Part shown: positions 1 through 6,966 of the stretch, piece after piece
Layout: each line of letters opens with the position of its first letter
Numbering within the stretch: the stretch's first letter is position 1
Source of the DNA: Glaciecola sp.
GTDB lineage: Bacteria > Pseudomonadota > Gammaproteobacteria > Enterobacterales > Alteromonadaceae
NCBI GenBank assembly: GCA_023268935.1
Contig: JALRKK010000077.1
Location: 1-43,582, forward strand
Length of the DNA stretch: 43,582 nt
Direction: 5' to 3'
Notes under the pieces: generated by a model
Told to the model about the DNA's origin: nothing
Seen by the model: only the letters and a program-made list of their open reading frames with translations
Database searches by the model: none
Program-made: the position numbers and the translations under genes

Positions 1-234
1 GGAATGGAAGATGACTCTATTGAAGGTATCTTTAATACTGTCAAAGACTGTGCTCTCATTTCTAAAACTGCTGGTGGTATTGGTCTTCACGCGCATAATA
101 TTCGTGCGGGCGGAAGTCGAATTAAATCAACCAATGGAAAATCCAATGGCCTCATTCCATTCCTTAAGATTTTCAATGAAACGGCACGATCTGTCGATCA
201 AGGTGGCGGAAAGAGAAGCTGCCTGGACTTTTGA
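1..234 (+). CDS. nrdA: Ribonucleoside-diphosphate reductase large subunit, internal fragment (chimeric 3' end)
   Basis: Class I ribonucleotide reductase alpha subunit reduces ribonucleotides to deoxyribonucleotides. Only about 72 internal codons are present. The frame is open from base 1 and carries the family motifs [33 protein letters not shown] and [11 protein letters not shown]. These match the eukaryote/virus/Bacteroidetes-type NrdA rather than the enterobacterial type, from memory of the family. Homology stops after GGGKR at about 216. The next codons (SCLDF, stop at 232) are antisense to the facing sypC-like gene, so the gene is cut by a junction and does not end naturally. Probably a chimera at a contig edge. 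Confidence 0.85.
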   Translation, partial: GMEDDSIEGIFNTVKDCALISKTAGGIGLHAHNIRAGGSRIKSTNGKSNGLIPFLKIFNETARSVDQGGGKRSCLDF

Positions 235-871
235 CTTCACCAAACACTTTAATCGCAGTATTGTCTCGAGCAGCATCACCTGAATCGGGTATTTTGGCTG
301 GATCAAATTCCATCTCGACATTACCAATAATTGGAGAGGCTGGTACAAACAATTCATCCATTGCACGTAAACGTGGCAGCTGAGATGTATCTCCAGAATC
401 GAGATAAGATTTGTAGTCAAAATAGATTTGCGTATCCAGTCTGCGAAGCTGCAATTTATTAATTTGTGCTCCGGAGCGCAATCCTCCTGCATACTGTAAC
501 GCGGTTTGTATCGTTGCGCTTCTTGGGATGACGTATTCACCGGGTTCTTTGACATACCCACTGACAAAAATAAGCATTTGTTTTTTGGCCACAAATGCGT
601 CTAACCCAGTCAAGTCACGATAAACGTTTGCCAAAAACTCGGTAAGAAACAATGGTAGTTCTTCTTCATAGACCCCAGCAACCCTCACTCTACCTATTTC
701 AGGTAGGTGAATGTCGCCATCTCGATTAACCGTAAAAGGCACTGAAAATGCTTCTTCTCCGGGGATGGTGATCGTTAATTCGTCACCGGGTTGGATCAAG
801 TATTCCTCCGCATATGAGGAACCACAAAAGAGGTAAAATAGTCCTAAAACCAAGCAACGTAAAAAATGCAT
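173..871 (-). CDS. sypC: Polysaccharide export protein, Wza/SypC-like, 3' truncated
   Basis: Outer-membrane or periplasmic polysaccharide export protein (Poly_export plus SLBB). The N-terminus is a signal peptide ending near SSYA-EE, without a clean lipobox. It is followed by the Poly_export signature [15 protein letters not shown] and [19 protein letters not shown] at about residues 25-66. Two SLBB-type beta-grasp segments follow ([27 protein letters not shown]). Sense ends at GSFSF (about 209); the remaining residues [11 protein letters not shown] are antisense to the nrdA fragment, so the natural C-terminus is missing. The start codon overlaps the stop of the OmpA gene (TAATG). Order STAS-OmpA-export matches Vibrio sypA-sypB-sypC; the symbol rests on that synteny. 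Confidence 0.75.
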   Translation of the reverse strand: MHFLRCLVLGLFYLFCGSSYAEEYLIQPGDELTITIPGEEAFSVPFTVNRDGDIHLPEIGRVRVAGVYEEELPLFLTEFLANVYRDLTGLDAFVAKKQMLIFVSGYVKEPGEYVIPRSATIQTALQYAGGLRSGAQINKLQLRRLDTQIYFDYKSYLDSGDTSQLPRLRAMDELFVPASPIIGNVEMEFDPAKIPDSGDAARDNTAIKVFGEVKSPGSFSFRHLDRQIVPFH

Positions 872-1713
872 TATCGTTCCTCGTAAACGTTTGCCATTAC
901 TCGTCGATTTGTAAGATCGATGTGCTTTCCATCGCCATCAAATAACGGTTGCGATTCGCCTGCACTCTCCATTGTTAAACGCTCTCTTGCTACACCGAAC
1001 GCTTCTAAATATCGCCCAACTTGTTCTGCTCGCGCCAAGCCTAGTGACTCATTGTCAATCACAGAGCCATACTTGTCAGTGTGTCCCGTCAGTCTTACTT
1101 TTATGGATGGGTAATCTTTTAATATCTCCGCAGCTCGAGCGAGACGGGCTACATATTTCAAATTGACCACTGCAGAATCGGTCGCAAACTGATTGTCCGC
1201 ATTGATTAAATCTAGGATATTTTGCATCGCCTGAGAGGTCGTTATATCTTTTACCTGTTCATTTTTCTCGGTGTTTATATCCATGGCAACAGAACTGTTG
1301 CGGGGACTATCTAACTTATCTGAGGGCAGTTGGCATGTTTGTTTTTGAAGCACATAATCAAGCTGTCTTTCTAAACGATGCAAAAGGTGCCTCAATACAA
1401 TCACATCGTTTGTTGCATCAAAATGTAACGTTGCAAATATTTCTCGCGCCACTCTCTTTTCAAGCAACTGTGCTTCTTTGACCGTTGCTGGAAAACACCA
1501 TTCGGCACCTTCTAAGATTAACACCGCGAGTTGTTGACGCAATAACTCAAATTCAAACTTAAGTCCATGTTCGGGGCCCATTGGCTCATCGGTATAAAAT
1601 GGATCAATTAAGTCAATATGATGTTCAGCAAAACCTCCTTTGCCATATTCGGGAAAGTGGGTACACCCTTGAAGCAAAACAAGAGACAAACAAAAAGCAG
1701 TGATTTTACTCAA
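871..1713 (-). CDS. sypB: OmpA-family lipoprotein, SypB-like
   Basis: Lipoprotein signal with lipobox LLQGC (Cys17). A middle region of unknown fold is followed by a C-terminal OmpA/MotB peptidoglycan-binding domain from about residue 160 to the end. Visible motifs are LTGHTDKYGS, the spaced LARAEQVGRYL helix and DLTNRRVMANVY. The protein would sit in the outer membrane and bind the cell wall. It lies between the STAS gene (8-base overlap) and the export gene (1-base overlap), so the three are translationally coupled. In Vibrio fischeri, SypB is the OmpA protein between SypA and SypC. The symbol is inferred from domain and order only. Confidence 0.75.
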   Translation of the reverse strand: MSKITAFCLSLVLLQGCTHFPEYGKGGFAEHHIDLIDPFYTDEPMGPEHGLKFEFELLRQQLAVLILEGAEWCFPATVKEAQLLEKRVAREIFATLHFDATNDVIVLRHLLHRLERQLDYVLQKQTCQLPSDKLDSPRNSSVAMDINTEKNEQVKDITTSQAMQNILDLINADNQFATDSAVVNLKYVARLARAAEILKDYPSIKVRLTGHTDKYGSVIDNESLGLARAEQVGRYLEAFGVARERLTMESAGESQPLFDGDGKHIDLTNRRVMANVYEER

Positions 1714-2059
1714 TGGACCAGCTCGCTAACGTGTCTAATGACTCGCCTTCATATGTTTCAACGGTAATAACCGTATCAATTCTTAAGAGTTTAATGAGTT
1801 CCAATGGTTGACTGTGCACGTCTGACAATATCATTTCGACTGAATGCTCTCGCATTTTTTTAAATAAGAAAACAATCAGACCAATTCCGGAAGAATCGAT
1901 AAAGGAAACATTTTTCAAGTTTATGATGATGGTTGAAAAATCTGGATCCTCAGAAAGCTGAACAAATTCAGGACGGATCTGTTCAGTGCTTTCTGCGTCA
2001 AGTTCACCTGATATAACAAGGCGAAATTGTTCATGTGTTTGTTCTTTTACGAAGTCCAT
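1706..2059 (-). CDS. sypA: STAS-domain anti-sigma-factor antagonist, SypA-like
   Basis: A single STAS domain of 117 residues, the usual size of SpoIIAA/SypA proteins. The phosphoacceptor loop reads NVSFIDSSGIGL, and the first Ser of DSSG is residue 56. Vibrio fischeri SypA is controlled by phosphorylation at Ser56, so position and motif agree. The gene heads a tight operon with the OmpA and export genes and has a good ribosome site (GGAGAA, 5 bases before ATG). By analogy it is a phospho-switch that permits polysaccharide production and biofilm formation. Its kinase/phosphatase partner is not in the window. No sigma-54 promoter is evident in the 83 bases upstream. Confidence 0.8.
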   Translation of the reverse strand: MDFVKEQTHEQFRLVISGELDAESTEQIRPEFVQLSEDPDFSTIIINLKNVSFIDSSGIGLIVFLFKKMREHSVEMILSDVHSQPLELIKLLRIDTVITVETYEGESLDTLASWSIE

Positions 2060-2142
2060 GCTTTCTCCAAAGAAATAAATATAAAGTTTTATCGACCTCC
2101 ATTACTCAGAATTTAGAAAATTAACATGAATTATGTGTTTGA

Positions 2143-2748
2143 TTATTGCGCCAAAGCTTTAGCGATGCGTGCCTTTTGTGCATCGTCTAATTTACCAGCT
2201 TGGATAAGCTCTATAATGGCATCTGCCAGATCCAGCTCGACCTCAGAGGTTTCGTATCGAGAAGATTCGACAGAAACCTTTTCGCCTTCTTTGTCAATTT
2301 CCACGACGATCATTTTGTGTTGCTTATTGACTTCAATTTCTTGCTCATTGCCATGTTCGTCAATGAACATAAATTCAACTTCTTTTTCGATGATGCCTTG
2401 AGAGTCCGTCAGCATATCTTTATCCGTTGGATAAGACACTTTGGTTAATACCGCCACAAGACGGTCCAATTCAGCTCCAGGTAAGTCACCAAAGGCAAGA
2501 CGAATCACCTCTTCAGTTAACTCTGTGCCTGGTGCTAATTTTACATGCAGCTCATTATCGCCATCCATGTATTTAATTTCAGTACCTTCTGCTTGCGGCA
2601 TCTCATGAGGAGCAAATTTAGTGTCACCAGCCATGTGCCATGTTTTGACCGTGACTTCTTTTTCGACTTCTTTTTTGTGCTCGTGCGCTGTTGCTTTAAG
2701 CGAAAGTAAGGCTAACACTAGCAAACCTAATAAAATTAATTGGTTCAT
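2143..2748 (-). CDS. Hypothetical exported Lys/Glu-rich protein
   Basis: Not recognised. The reading frame is open from 2790, but the start at 2748 is chosen because it has a ribosome site (AGGAG, 6 bases upstream) and begins directly with a signal peptide (MNQLILLGLLVLALLSLKATA-HEH). The mature part, about 180 residues, is strongly charged: an N-terminal HEHKKEVEKEV stretch, an extended acidic beta-like middle (EVEFMFIDEHGNEQEIEV) and a C-terminal helix (DAIIELIQAGKLDDAQKARIAKAL). There are no cysteines, transmembrane segments or known catalytic motif. It follows elaA with its start beside the elaA stop, so the two are probably co-transcribed. Location is inferred as periplasmic. Confidence 0.7.
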   Translation of the reverse strand: MNQLILLGLLVLALLSLKATAHEHKKEVEKEVTVKTWHMAGDTKFAPHEMPQAEGTEIKYMDGDNELHVKLAPGTELTEEVIRLAFGDLPGAELDRLVAVLTKVSYPTDKDMLTDSQGIIEKEVEFMFIDEHGNEQEIEVNKQHKMIVVEIDKEGEKVSVESSRYETSEVELDLADAIIELIQAGKLDDAQKARIAKALAQ

Positions 2749-2749
2749 T

Positions 2750-3214
2750 TTATTCTCCTGGTAAAACCATATCGATATGTTCAATGCCATCTTCTAGATA
2801 GACGTCGGAAATCGGTAAAAAGTTTAATTTTTGATAAAAATCCTGCAGATACACTTGCGCCCCTATCGTGATCCCCTGTCCAGGCCATTGTTGCAGGCAT
2901 TGTGTAATCGCTTCTTGCATCAAGGTATATGCATAGCCTTTACCCCGGCCTTGTTCAGTCACTAACACTCGTCCGATACTAGGCGAATCATAACTTAATC
3001 CAGGGGGGAGACATCGCGCATAAGCAACACAGTGCTCGTCTTGATATCCCAATAAATGTAATGCCTCAGGGTGAGTATCTTTATCATCCAAATCCAGGTA
3101 CGGACAGGTTTGTTCTACGATAAAGACTTCAGCGCGCATTTGTAGCAAGCGGTACAGGATGTGATTATCAAGCTGATTAAAGGAAAAAAGCGAGAATTTG
3201 AGCATAGTCGGCAT
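2750..3214 (-). CDS. elaA: ElaA-family GNAT acetyltransferase
   Basis: A 154-residue GCN5-related N-acetyltransferase. ElaA hallmarks are the N-terminal LYRLLQMRAEVFIVEQTCPYLDLDDKD block and HLLGYQDEHCVAYARCLPPG. The acetyl-CoA pyrophosphate loop follows as IGRVLVTEQGRGKGYAYTLM (Q/R-x-x-G-x-G/A type). The C-terminal strand ends DGIEHIDMVLPGE. Its physiological substrate is unknown in the family. Met4 (3205) is an alternative start; neither start has a strong ribosome site. It is divergent from the aldolase gene across about 60 bases and is followed immediately by the unknown exported protein. Confidence 0.85.
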   Translation of the reverse strand: MPTMLKFSLFSFNQLDNHILYRLLQMRAEVFIVEQTCPYLDLDDKDTHPEALHLLGYQDEHCVAYARCLPPGLSYDSPSIGRVLVTEQGRGKGYAYTLMQEAITQCLQQWPGQGITIGAQVYLQDFYQKLNFLPISDVYLEDGIEHIDMVLPGE

Positions 3215-3274
3215 TGTTAATTTTTGTTCTCAGTGTAACAATATCGACATGCAAAGCAATGATAAAACACCATA

Positions 3275-4042
3275 ATGGATATACCAACACCTGATTTGGC
3301 TGGAAAGATTAGCCCTGAAGAATGGCAAATGCGTATCGACTTAGCAGCATGCTATAAATTACTGGTCCTACACCAATGGGACGATTTAATTTATACCCAT
3401 GTAAGCGCAAAAGTCCCTGGGACGGAGCACTTTTTGATTAATCCTTTTGGCCTGACGTTTAGCGAAGTCACTGCTTCTAATTTGGTCAAAATCGATATCG
3501 ATGGCAATATTATCCAAGAGGATTGTCCCTTTGCTATTAACCCTGCAGGATTTACCATTCACAGTGCGGTGCATGCGGCAAGAGATGACGCCACCTGTGT
3601 GATTCACATCCACCAAGAGGATGCGATCGCGGTGGCCTCACAAAAACACGGATTACTACCTTTGAGCCAATACGCAGCATTTGCGCTCGCATCTATGTCA
3701 TACCATGATTACGAAGGGCTTGCCGTGGATGAAGGCGAATGTGAACGCCTGCAAGCGGATTTGGGCGATGCTAATTTTATGCTGTTACCCAATCATGGTG
3801 CCTTAACAGTTGGACAAACGATTGGCGATGCGTTTATGCACATGTATGACTTAATCCGCGCCTGTCAGATTCAGCTCAAAATGCAACAATCCGGTGCTGA
3901 GCTTATTTACCTACCAGAACATATCGTCCCTAACATTAAAGCCCAAGCGAATATCGTCCACACAGGCCAGACCGGTGGACAAAAAGCTTGGCCAGCTATG
4001 TTGCGTCGAGTCAAAACGGCTTTTCCCGGCTTTGATCAATAA
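3275..4042 (+). CDS. Class II aldolase/adducin family protein
   Basis: A cytosolic zinc-dependent aldolase fold, 255 residues. Zinc-ligand candidates are His111 and His113 (CVIHIHQED) and His174 (LLPNHGAL). The N-terminal GLTFSEVTASNLVKID region is the usual phosphate or substrate loop area. Proteins of this family cleave or decarboxylate sugar-derived acids. Here it is followed after 22 bases by an enolase-superfamily dehydratase, which suggests it acts on the keto-deoxy sugar acid made there, but the substrate cannot be read from the sequence. There is no clear ribosome site before the chosen ATG. It could instead be a decarboxylase-type member. Confidence 0.8.
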   Translation: MDIPTPDLAGKISPEEWQMRIDLAACYKLLVLHQWDDLIYTHVSAKVPGTEHFLINPFGLTFSEVTASNLVKIDIDGNIIQEDCPFAINPAGFTIHSAVHAARDDATCVIHIHQEDAIAVASQKHGLLPLSQYAAFALASMSYHDYEGLAVDEGECERLQADLGDANFMLLPNHGALTVGQTIGDAFMHMYDLIRACQIQLKMQQSGAELIYLPEHIVPNIKAQANIVHTGQTGGQKAWPAMLRRVKTAFPGFDQ

Positions 4043-4064
4043 TTTACACATATAAGAGAACCCG

Positions 4065-5240
4065 ATGAACATTACCCACGTTGAGATATTCGATATACAC
4101 TGCCCTGACCGTCCACCTTGGAACCCAATTTTTGTGCGTATTCATACCGATGAAGGTATTCATGGTGTGGGGGAAGCAGGTCTTGCTTATGACTGGGGGC
4201 ACAGTGCAGCGGCAGCCATGATCAAAGAAATCGCAGAAGCGGTGCTGATTGGTTATGACCCATTCAAGACTGAAGCACTATGGTCACGGATGCTACGCGA
4301 AAGCTTTTGGGGCTTAGGTGGTGGACCCATTCTATATTCAGCCATGTCAGCCATTGACACTGCTTTATGGGATATTAAAGGTAAAGCTTTAAATGTACCG
4401 GTCTATCAATTACTCGGCGGCAAGACCAACGATAATTTACGCACTTATGCCTCTCAGTTACAATTTGATTGGGATAAAGAATGCACTAAACTCATTCACC
4501 CAGAAGAATATGCAGCCGCGGCTCGCAAAGCCATGGACGAAGGCTATGATGCCGTGAAAGTTGATCCGATTGTTTATGATGAACATGGCGAATCGAGCTT
4601 TGACCGCACCAAGTTGTTTACTCCTAAACAAATGAAGCTGTTTGGCGACCGTTTAAGAGCCATTCGCAGTGAAGTCGGTGATGATGTCGATATTATTTTT
4701 GAAGCGCACTCGCTGATGGGCTGTGCTTCAGCGATTCAAATGGGGGCGGTCATTGAAGAAGTCGGCTGCATGATGTTTGAAGAGCCGGTGAATTACCTCA
4801 ACTCTGCAGTACACAAGAAGGTTGCAGACAAGTTAACGGTCCCAATTGCCGGCGGTGAACGATTGTATCATCGCTGGGATGTGCGTCCATACTTTGAGGA
4901 TCAAAGTATTGATGTACTACAACCCGATGTGGGCTTGAGCGGTGGCTTTACTGAAGCGAAAAAAGTCTGTGATTACGCTGATACCTACGATATTCGCGTC
5001 CAAGCGCATGTATGTGGTGGACCTGTGGCAACGGCAGCGGCGTTACAGCTTGAGGCCGCAATCCCGAATTTCTTGATTCACGAGCACCACACCTATGCGA
5101 TTAAGCACTGGAACCGCGAGTTGTGTATTCAAGATTATCAACCAGAAAATGGTGTTTTCAAGGTGCCAGACTTACCTGGGATCGGCATTGAGCTCAATGA
5201 TGAGGTGGTGAAACGTTCTCCTCATGTGACTGTAAAATAG
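4065..5240 (+). CDS. Mandelate racemase/muconate lactonizing enzyme family sugar-acid dehydratase
   Basis: Enolase superfamily, 391 residues: N-terminal capping domain to about residue 125, then a TIM barrel. Likely metal ligands are Glu213 (FEAHS), Glu239/240 (FEEPV) and Glu265 (GGER). Likely catalytic residues are Lys165 (AVKVD), Asp288 (QPDVG) and His315 (QAHVCGG). This pattern fits the galactonate/fuconate-type acid-sugar dehydratases, giving a 2-keto-3-deoxy acid. The neighbouring lactonase-like, SDR and aldolase genes support a non-phosphorylated sugar-acid pathway (fuconate, galactonate or anhydrogalactonate type). The exact substrate is not determined. Ribosome site AAGAGA lies 6 bases before ATG. 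Confidence 0.8.
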   Translation: MNITHVEIFDIHCPDRPPWNPIFVRIHTDEGIHGVGEAGLAYDWGHSAAAAMIKEIAEAVLIGYDPFKTEALWSRMLRESFWGLGGGPILYSAMSAIDTALWDIKGKALNVPVYQLLGGKTNDNLRTYASQLQFDWDKECTKLIHPEEYAAAARKAMDEGYDAVKVDPIVYDEHGESSFDRTKLFTPKQMKLFGDRLRAIRSEVGDDVDIIFEAHSLMGCASAIQMGAVIEEVGCMMFEEPVNYLNSAVHKKVADKLTVPIAGGERLYHRWDVRPYFEDQSIDVLQPDVGLSGGFTEAKKVCDYADTYDIRVQAHVCGGPVATAAALQLEAAIPNFLIHEHHTYAIKHWNRELCIQDYQPENGVFKVPDLPGIGIELNDEVVKRSPHVTVK

Positions 5241-5256
5241 GCTCAATCTCATTTAA

Positions 5257-6063
5257 CTAAGTATTGGCAAAATACATGCGTTTTGCATTGTCATAATACA
5301 ACTCAGGCCTATCGGCATAGGCCTGAGTTAAATATACCCAATATTGATTATAAGGCATTCGCCAAGTCAATAATGGATAGTTACTTGCCAGCATCACGCG
5401 ATTTTCGCCAAAACTCGCAATACAATGGTCAATCACTCGCAGTGCATCTTCCCAAGCAAAATCTTTATCTTGCATTTCAAAACCAGAACACTTTACCATT
5501 AACGAGGGAATTTTAGATAGACAATGGATTCCAGCGCACCACTGCTCTTGCTCAACTGCCGATAACACTGGATAGCCTGCATGATTGATGACCCATTGCC
5601 AGTCCGGTTTCGCTTGTAATAGTTCACACACTCGCGCAACCACCGCTTGATCGGCAACATCAAATTGCGCTTCAAATAAGTATCCATGTTGCGCCAATGT
5701 ATCTAGATTGTTGAGTACTTGAGGATTGCGCAGTAAATCTAGCGCATCATTGTCCAAAATATGTCGACCTCCTACGCAAAAAGTATATTTTGCATAATGC
5801 CGCAAGCTTTCGACGAATGGAGCGGTGAACAGCGTCAAATCAAGCGTTGCCACTGCCCGCATTGGTTTCGTTGCAACAGACTCGAGCCAGCCCAGTTCTC
5901 GCCAAGGTTGATTATTATCAAAGCCCGCCTCAACGTGTACATAAGCTTCACACGTCATCGCTGAATCATTGACCTGCAAAGGCAGATTATTCGAGTTATG
6001 TAGCCAGTGATAGTCACCTTGGTCTGTATCCCAAAGATGGATATGTGGGTCGATGAATTTCAT
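5257..6063 (-). CDS. Amidohydrolase-2 family, probable sugar lactonase
   Basis: A 268-residue TIM-barrel hydrolase of the COG3618 type (L-fuconolactonase/2-pyrone-4,6-dicarboxylate lactonase group). The N-terminal metal-site motif FIDPHIHLWD has His7 and His9; His161 lies in VINHAGYP. The position that is Asp in the common GSDWP motif is Asn228 here (VMLASNYPL), a variant that to my memory occurs in a subgroup of the family. It probably opens a sugar lactone to the acid used by the facing dehydratase. Its ATG lies 2 bases from the SDR stop codon, so the two are an operon. The 3' end contains a perfect 13-bp inverted repeat (5300-5329). Confidence 0.78.
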   Translation of the reverse strand: MKFIDPHIHLWDTDQGDYHWLHNSNNLPLQVNDSAMTCEAYVHVEAGFDNNQPWRELGWLESVATKPMRAVATLDLTLFTAPFVESLRHYAKYTFCVGGRHILDNDALDLLRNPQVLNNLDTLAQHGYLFEAQFDVADQAVVARVCELLQAKPDWQWVINHAGYPVLSAVEQEQWCAGIHCLSKIPSLMVKCSGFEMQDKDFAWEDALRVIDHCIASFGENRVMLASNYPLLTWRMPYNQYWVYLTQAYADRPELYYDNAKRMYFANT

Positions 6064-6785
6064 CGTACAGTATATCCACCGTCCATCATTGCCAAAGAAC
6101 CTGTGATAAAGCTCGCCTCTTCTGAAAGCAGAAACGCCGCATACGCGGCCACTTCTTCTGCGGTACCAAGTCGATTTAGCGGTTGCTCCGCAGCTTCTGC
6201 CCGATGAACCTCTGCAACATCAGCACCACTATGCGAACAGTACTTAGCAATGGCATTTTGGTACAAGGGCGTATCAATCGTGCCAGGACAAAGAGCATTG
6301 GCACGAATATTATATGGTGCATAATCAAGTGCGGTGGTTTTAACCAGCGAGGCTAAGGCGTGTTTGGATAAGTTATAGGCAAATGAATTGGATTTGGCGA
6401 CAACGGCTTGGTCCGATGCAACCACTAATATCACCCCATCACGACGCGCTTTTAGACTGGGAAGTACTGCTTGCACTGCGGCGTAAGCCCCTTTGACATT
6501 CAGCGCAAATAAGTCATCAAACGTGGCTTCAGTAGTATCTTCTATATTGGCTGATAAATGAATCCCTGCGTTAGTCACTAATGCGTAGACACTATGTTTA
6601 GCACAAATCTCAGTCACGACTTGTTGTACTTGAGTAAAGTTACGCATATCGCACAGGTAATGTTCACCAACGGCCGAAGGCTGGATATCCAAATTACACA
6701 CGTGATAACCATCACCGACAAACCGCTTGGCCATGGCCAAACCGATGCCAGAGCTACCACCGGATAAAATGATCGTGTTAGACAT
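6060..6785 (-). CDS. Short-chain dehydrogenase, probable 2-keto-3-deoxy sugar-acid dehydrogenase
   Basis: Classical SDR of 241 residues. The cofactor loop is GGSSGIG (9-15), with Asp33 after beta-2 (NLDIQP) predicting NAD rather than NADP. TNAGIH is the structural motif; the catalytic set is Ser124, Tyr137 and Lys141 (YNLSK). The C-terminal part (ALCPGTIDTP, PLNRLGTAEEVAAYAAFLLS, MMDGGYTVR) resembles 2-keto-3-deoxy-L-fuconate dehydrogenase/BDH2-type proteins. The gene overlaps the lactonase-like gene by 4 bases. Together they could oxidise the sugar and keto acid of one pathway. A plain sugar dehydrogenase feeding the lactonase is the alternative. Confidence 0.78.
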   Translation of the reverse strand: MSNTIILSGGSSGIGLAMAKRFVGDGYHVCNLDIQPSAVGEHYLCDMRNFTQVQQVVTEICAKHSVYALVTNAGIHLSANIEDTTEATFDDLFALNVKGAYAAVQAVLPSLKARRDGVILVVASDQAVVAKSNSFAYNLSKHALASLVKTTALDYAPYNIRANALCPGTIDTPLYQNAIAKYCSHSGADVAEVHRAEAAEQPLNRLGTAEEVAAYAAFLLSEEASFITGSLAMMDGGYTVR

Positions 6786-6834
6786 ATTCGTTATTATTTT
6801 TAAAGTAAGATGTCGTTAACGATACTCCCAGAAG

Positions 6835-6849
6835 GCTTAAATGTTAAGC
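6835..6849. promoter_or_regulatory. Inverted repeat, candidate operator upstream of the SDR/lactonase operon
   Basis: GCTTAA-ATG-TTAAGC, a perfect 6-bp inverted repeat with a 3-base spacer. It lies about 50 bases upstream of the SDR start in the 181-base divergent region shared with the amidotransferase gene. The size and spacing fit a dimeric repressor. No matching copy was seen upstream of the aldolase gene. The rest of the intergenic region is AT-rich, without other clear structure. Confidence 0.35.
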
Positions 6850-6966
6850 TTGATTTTGAATATAAAACAATTCTTTATTAATTATTTTATATCGGCGTCG
6901 AAATTAAAACGTTAATCTTTTAACATTCCTTGGTAAAATATCCTTTCATTGTGTTTGAGGTAATGT

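Noticed and set aside
2060-2142. Search for an RfaH ops element or sigma-54 site upstream of sypA
   Set aside because: Neither GGCGGTAG nor a TGGCAC-N5-TTGC pattern is present on the relevant strand.
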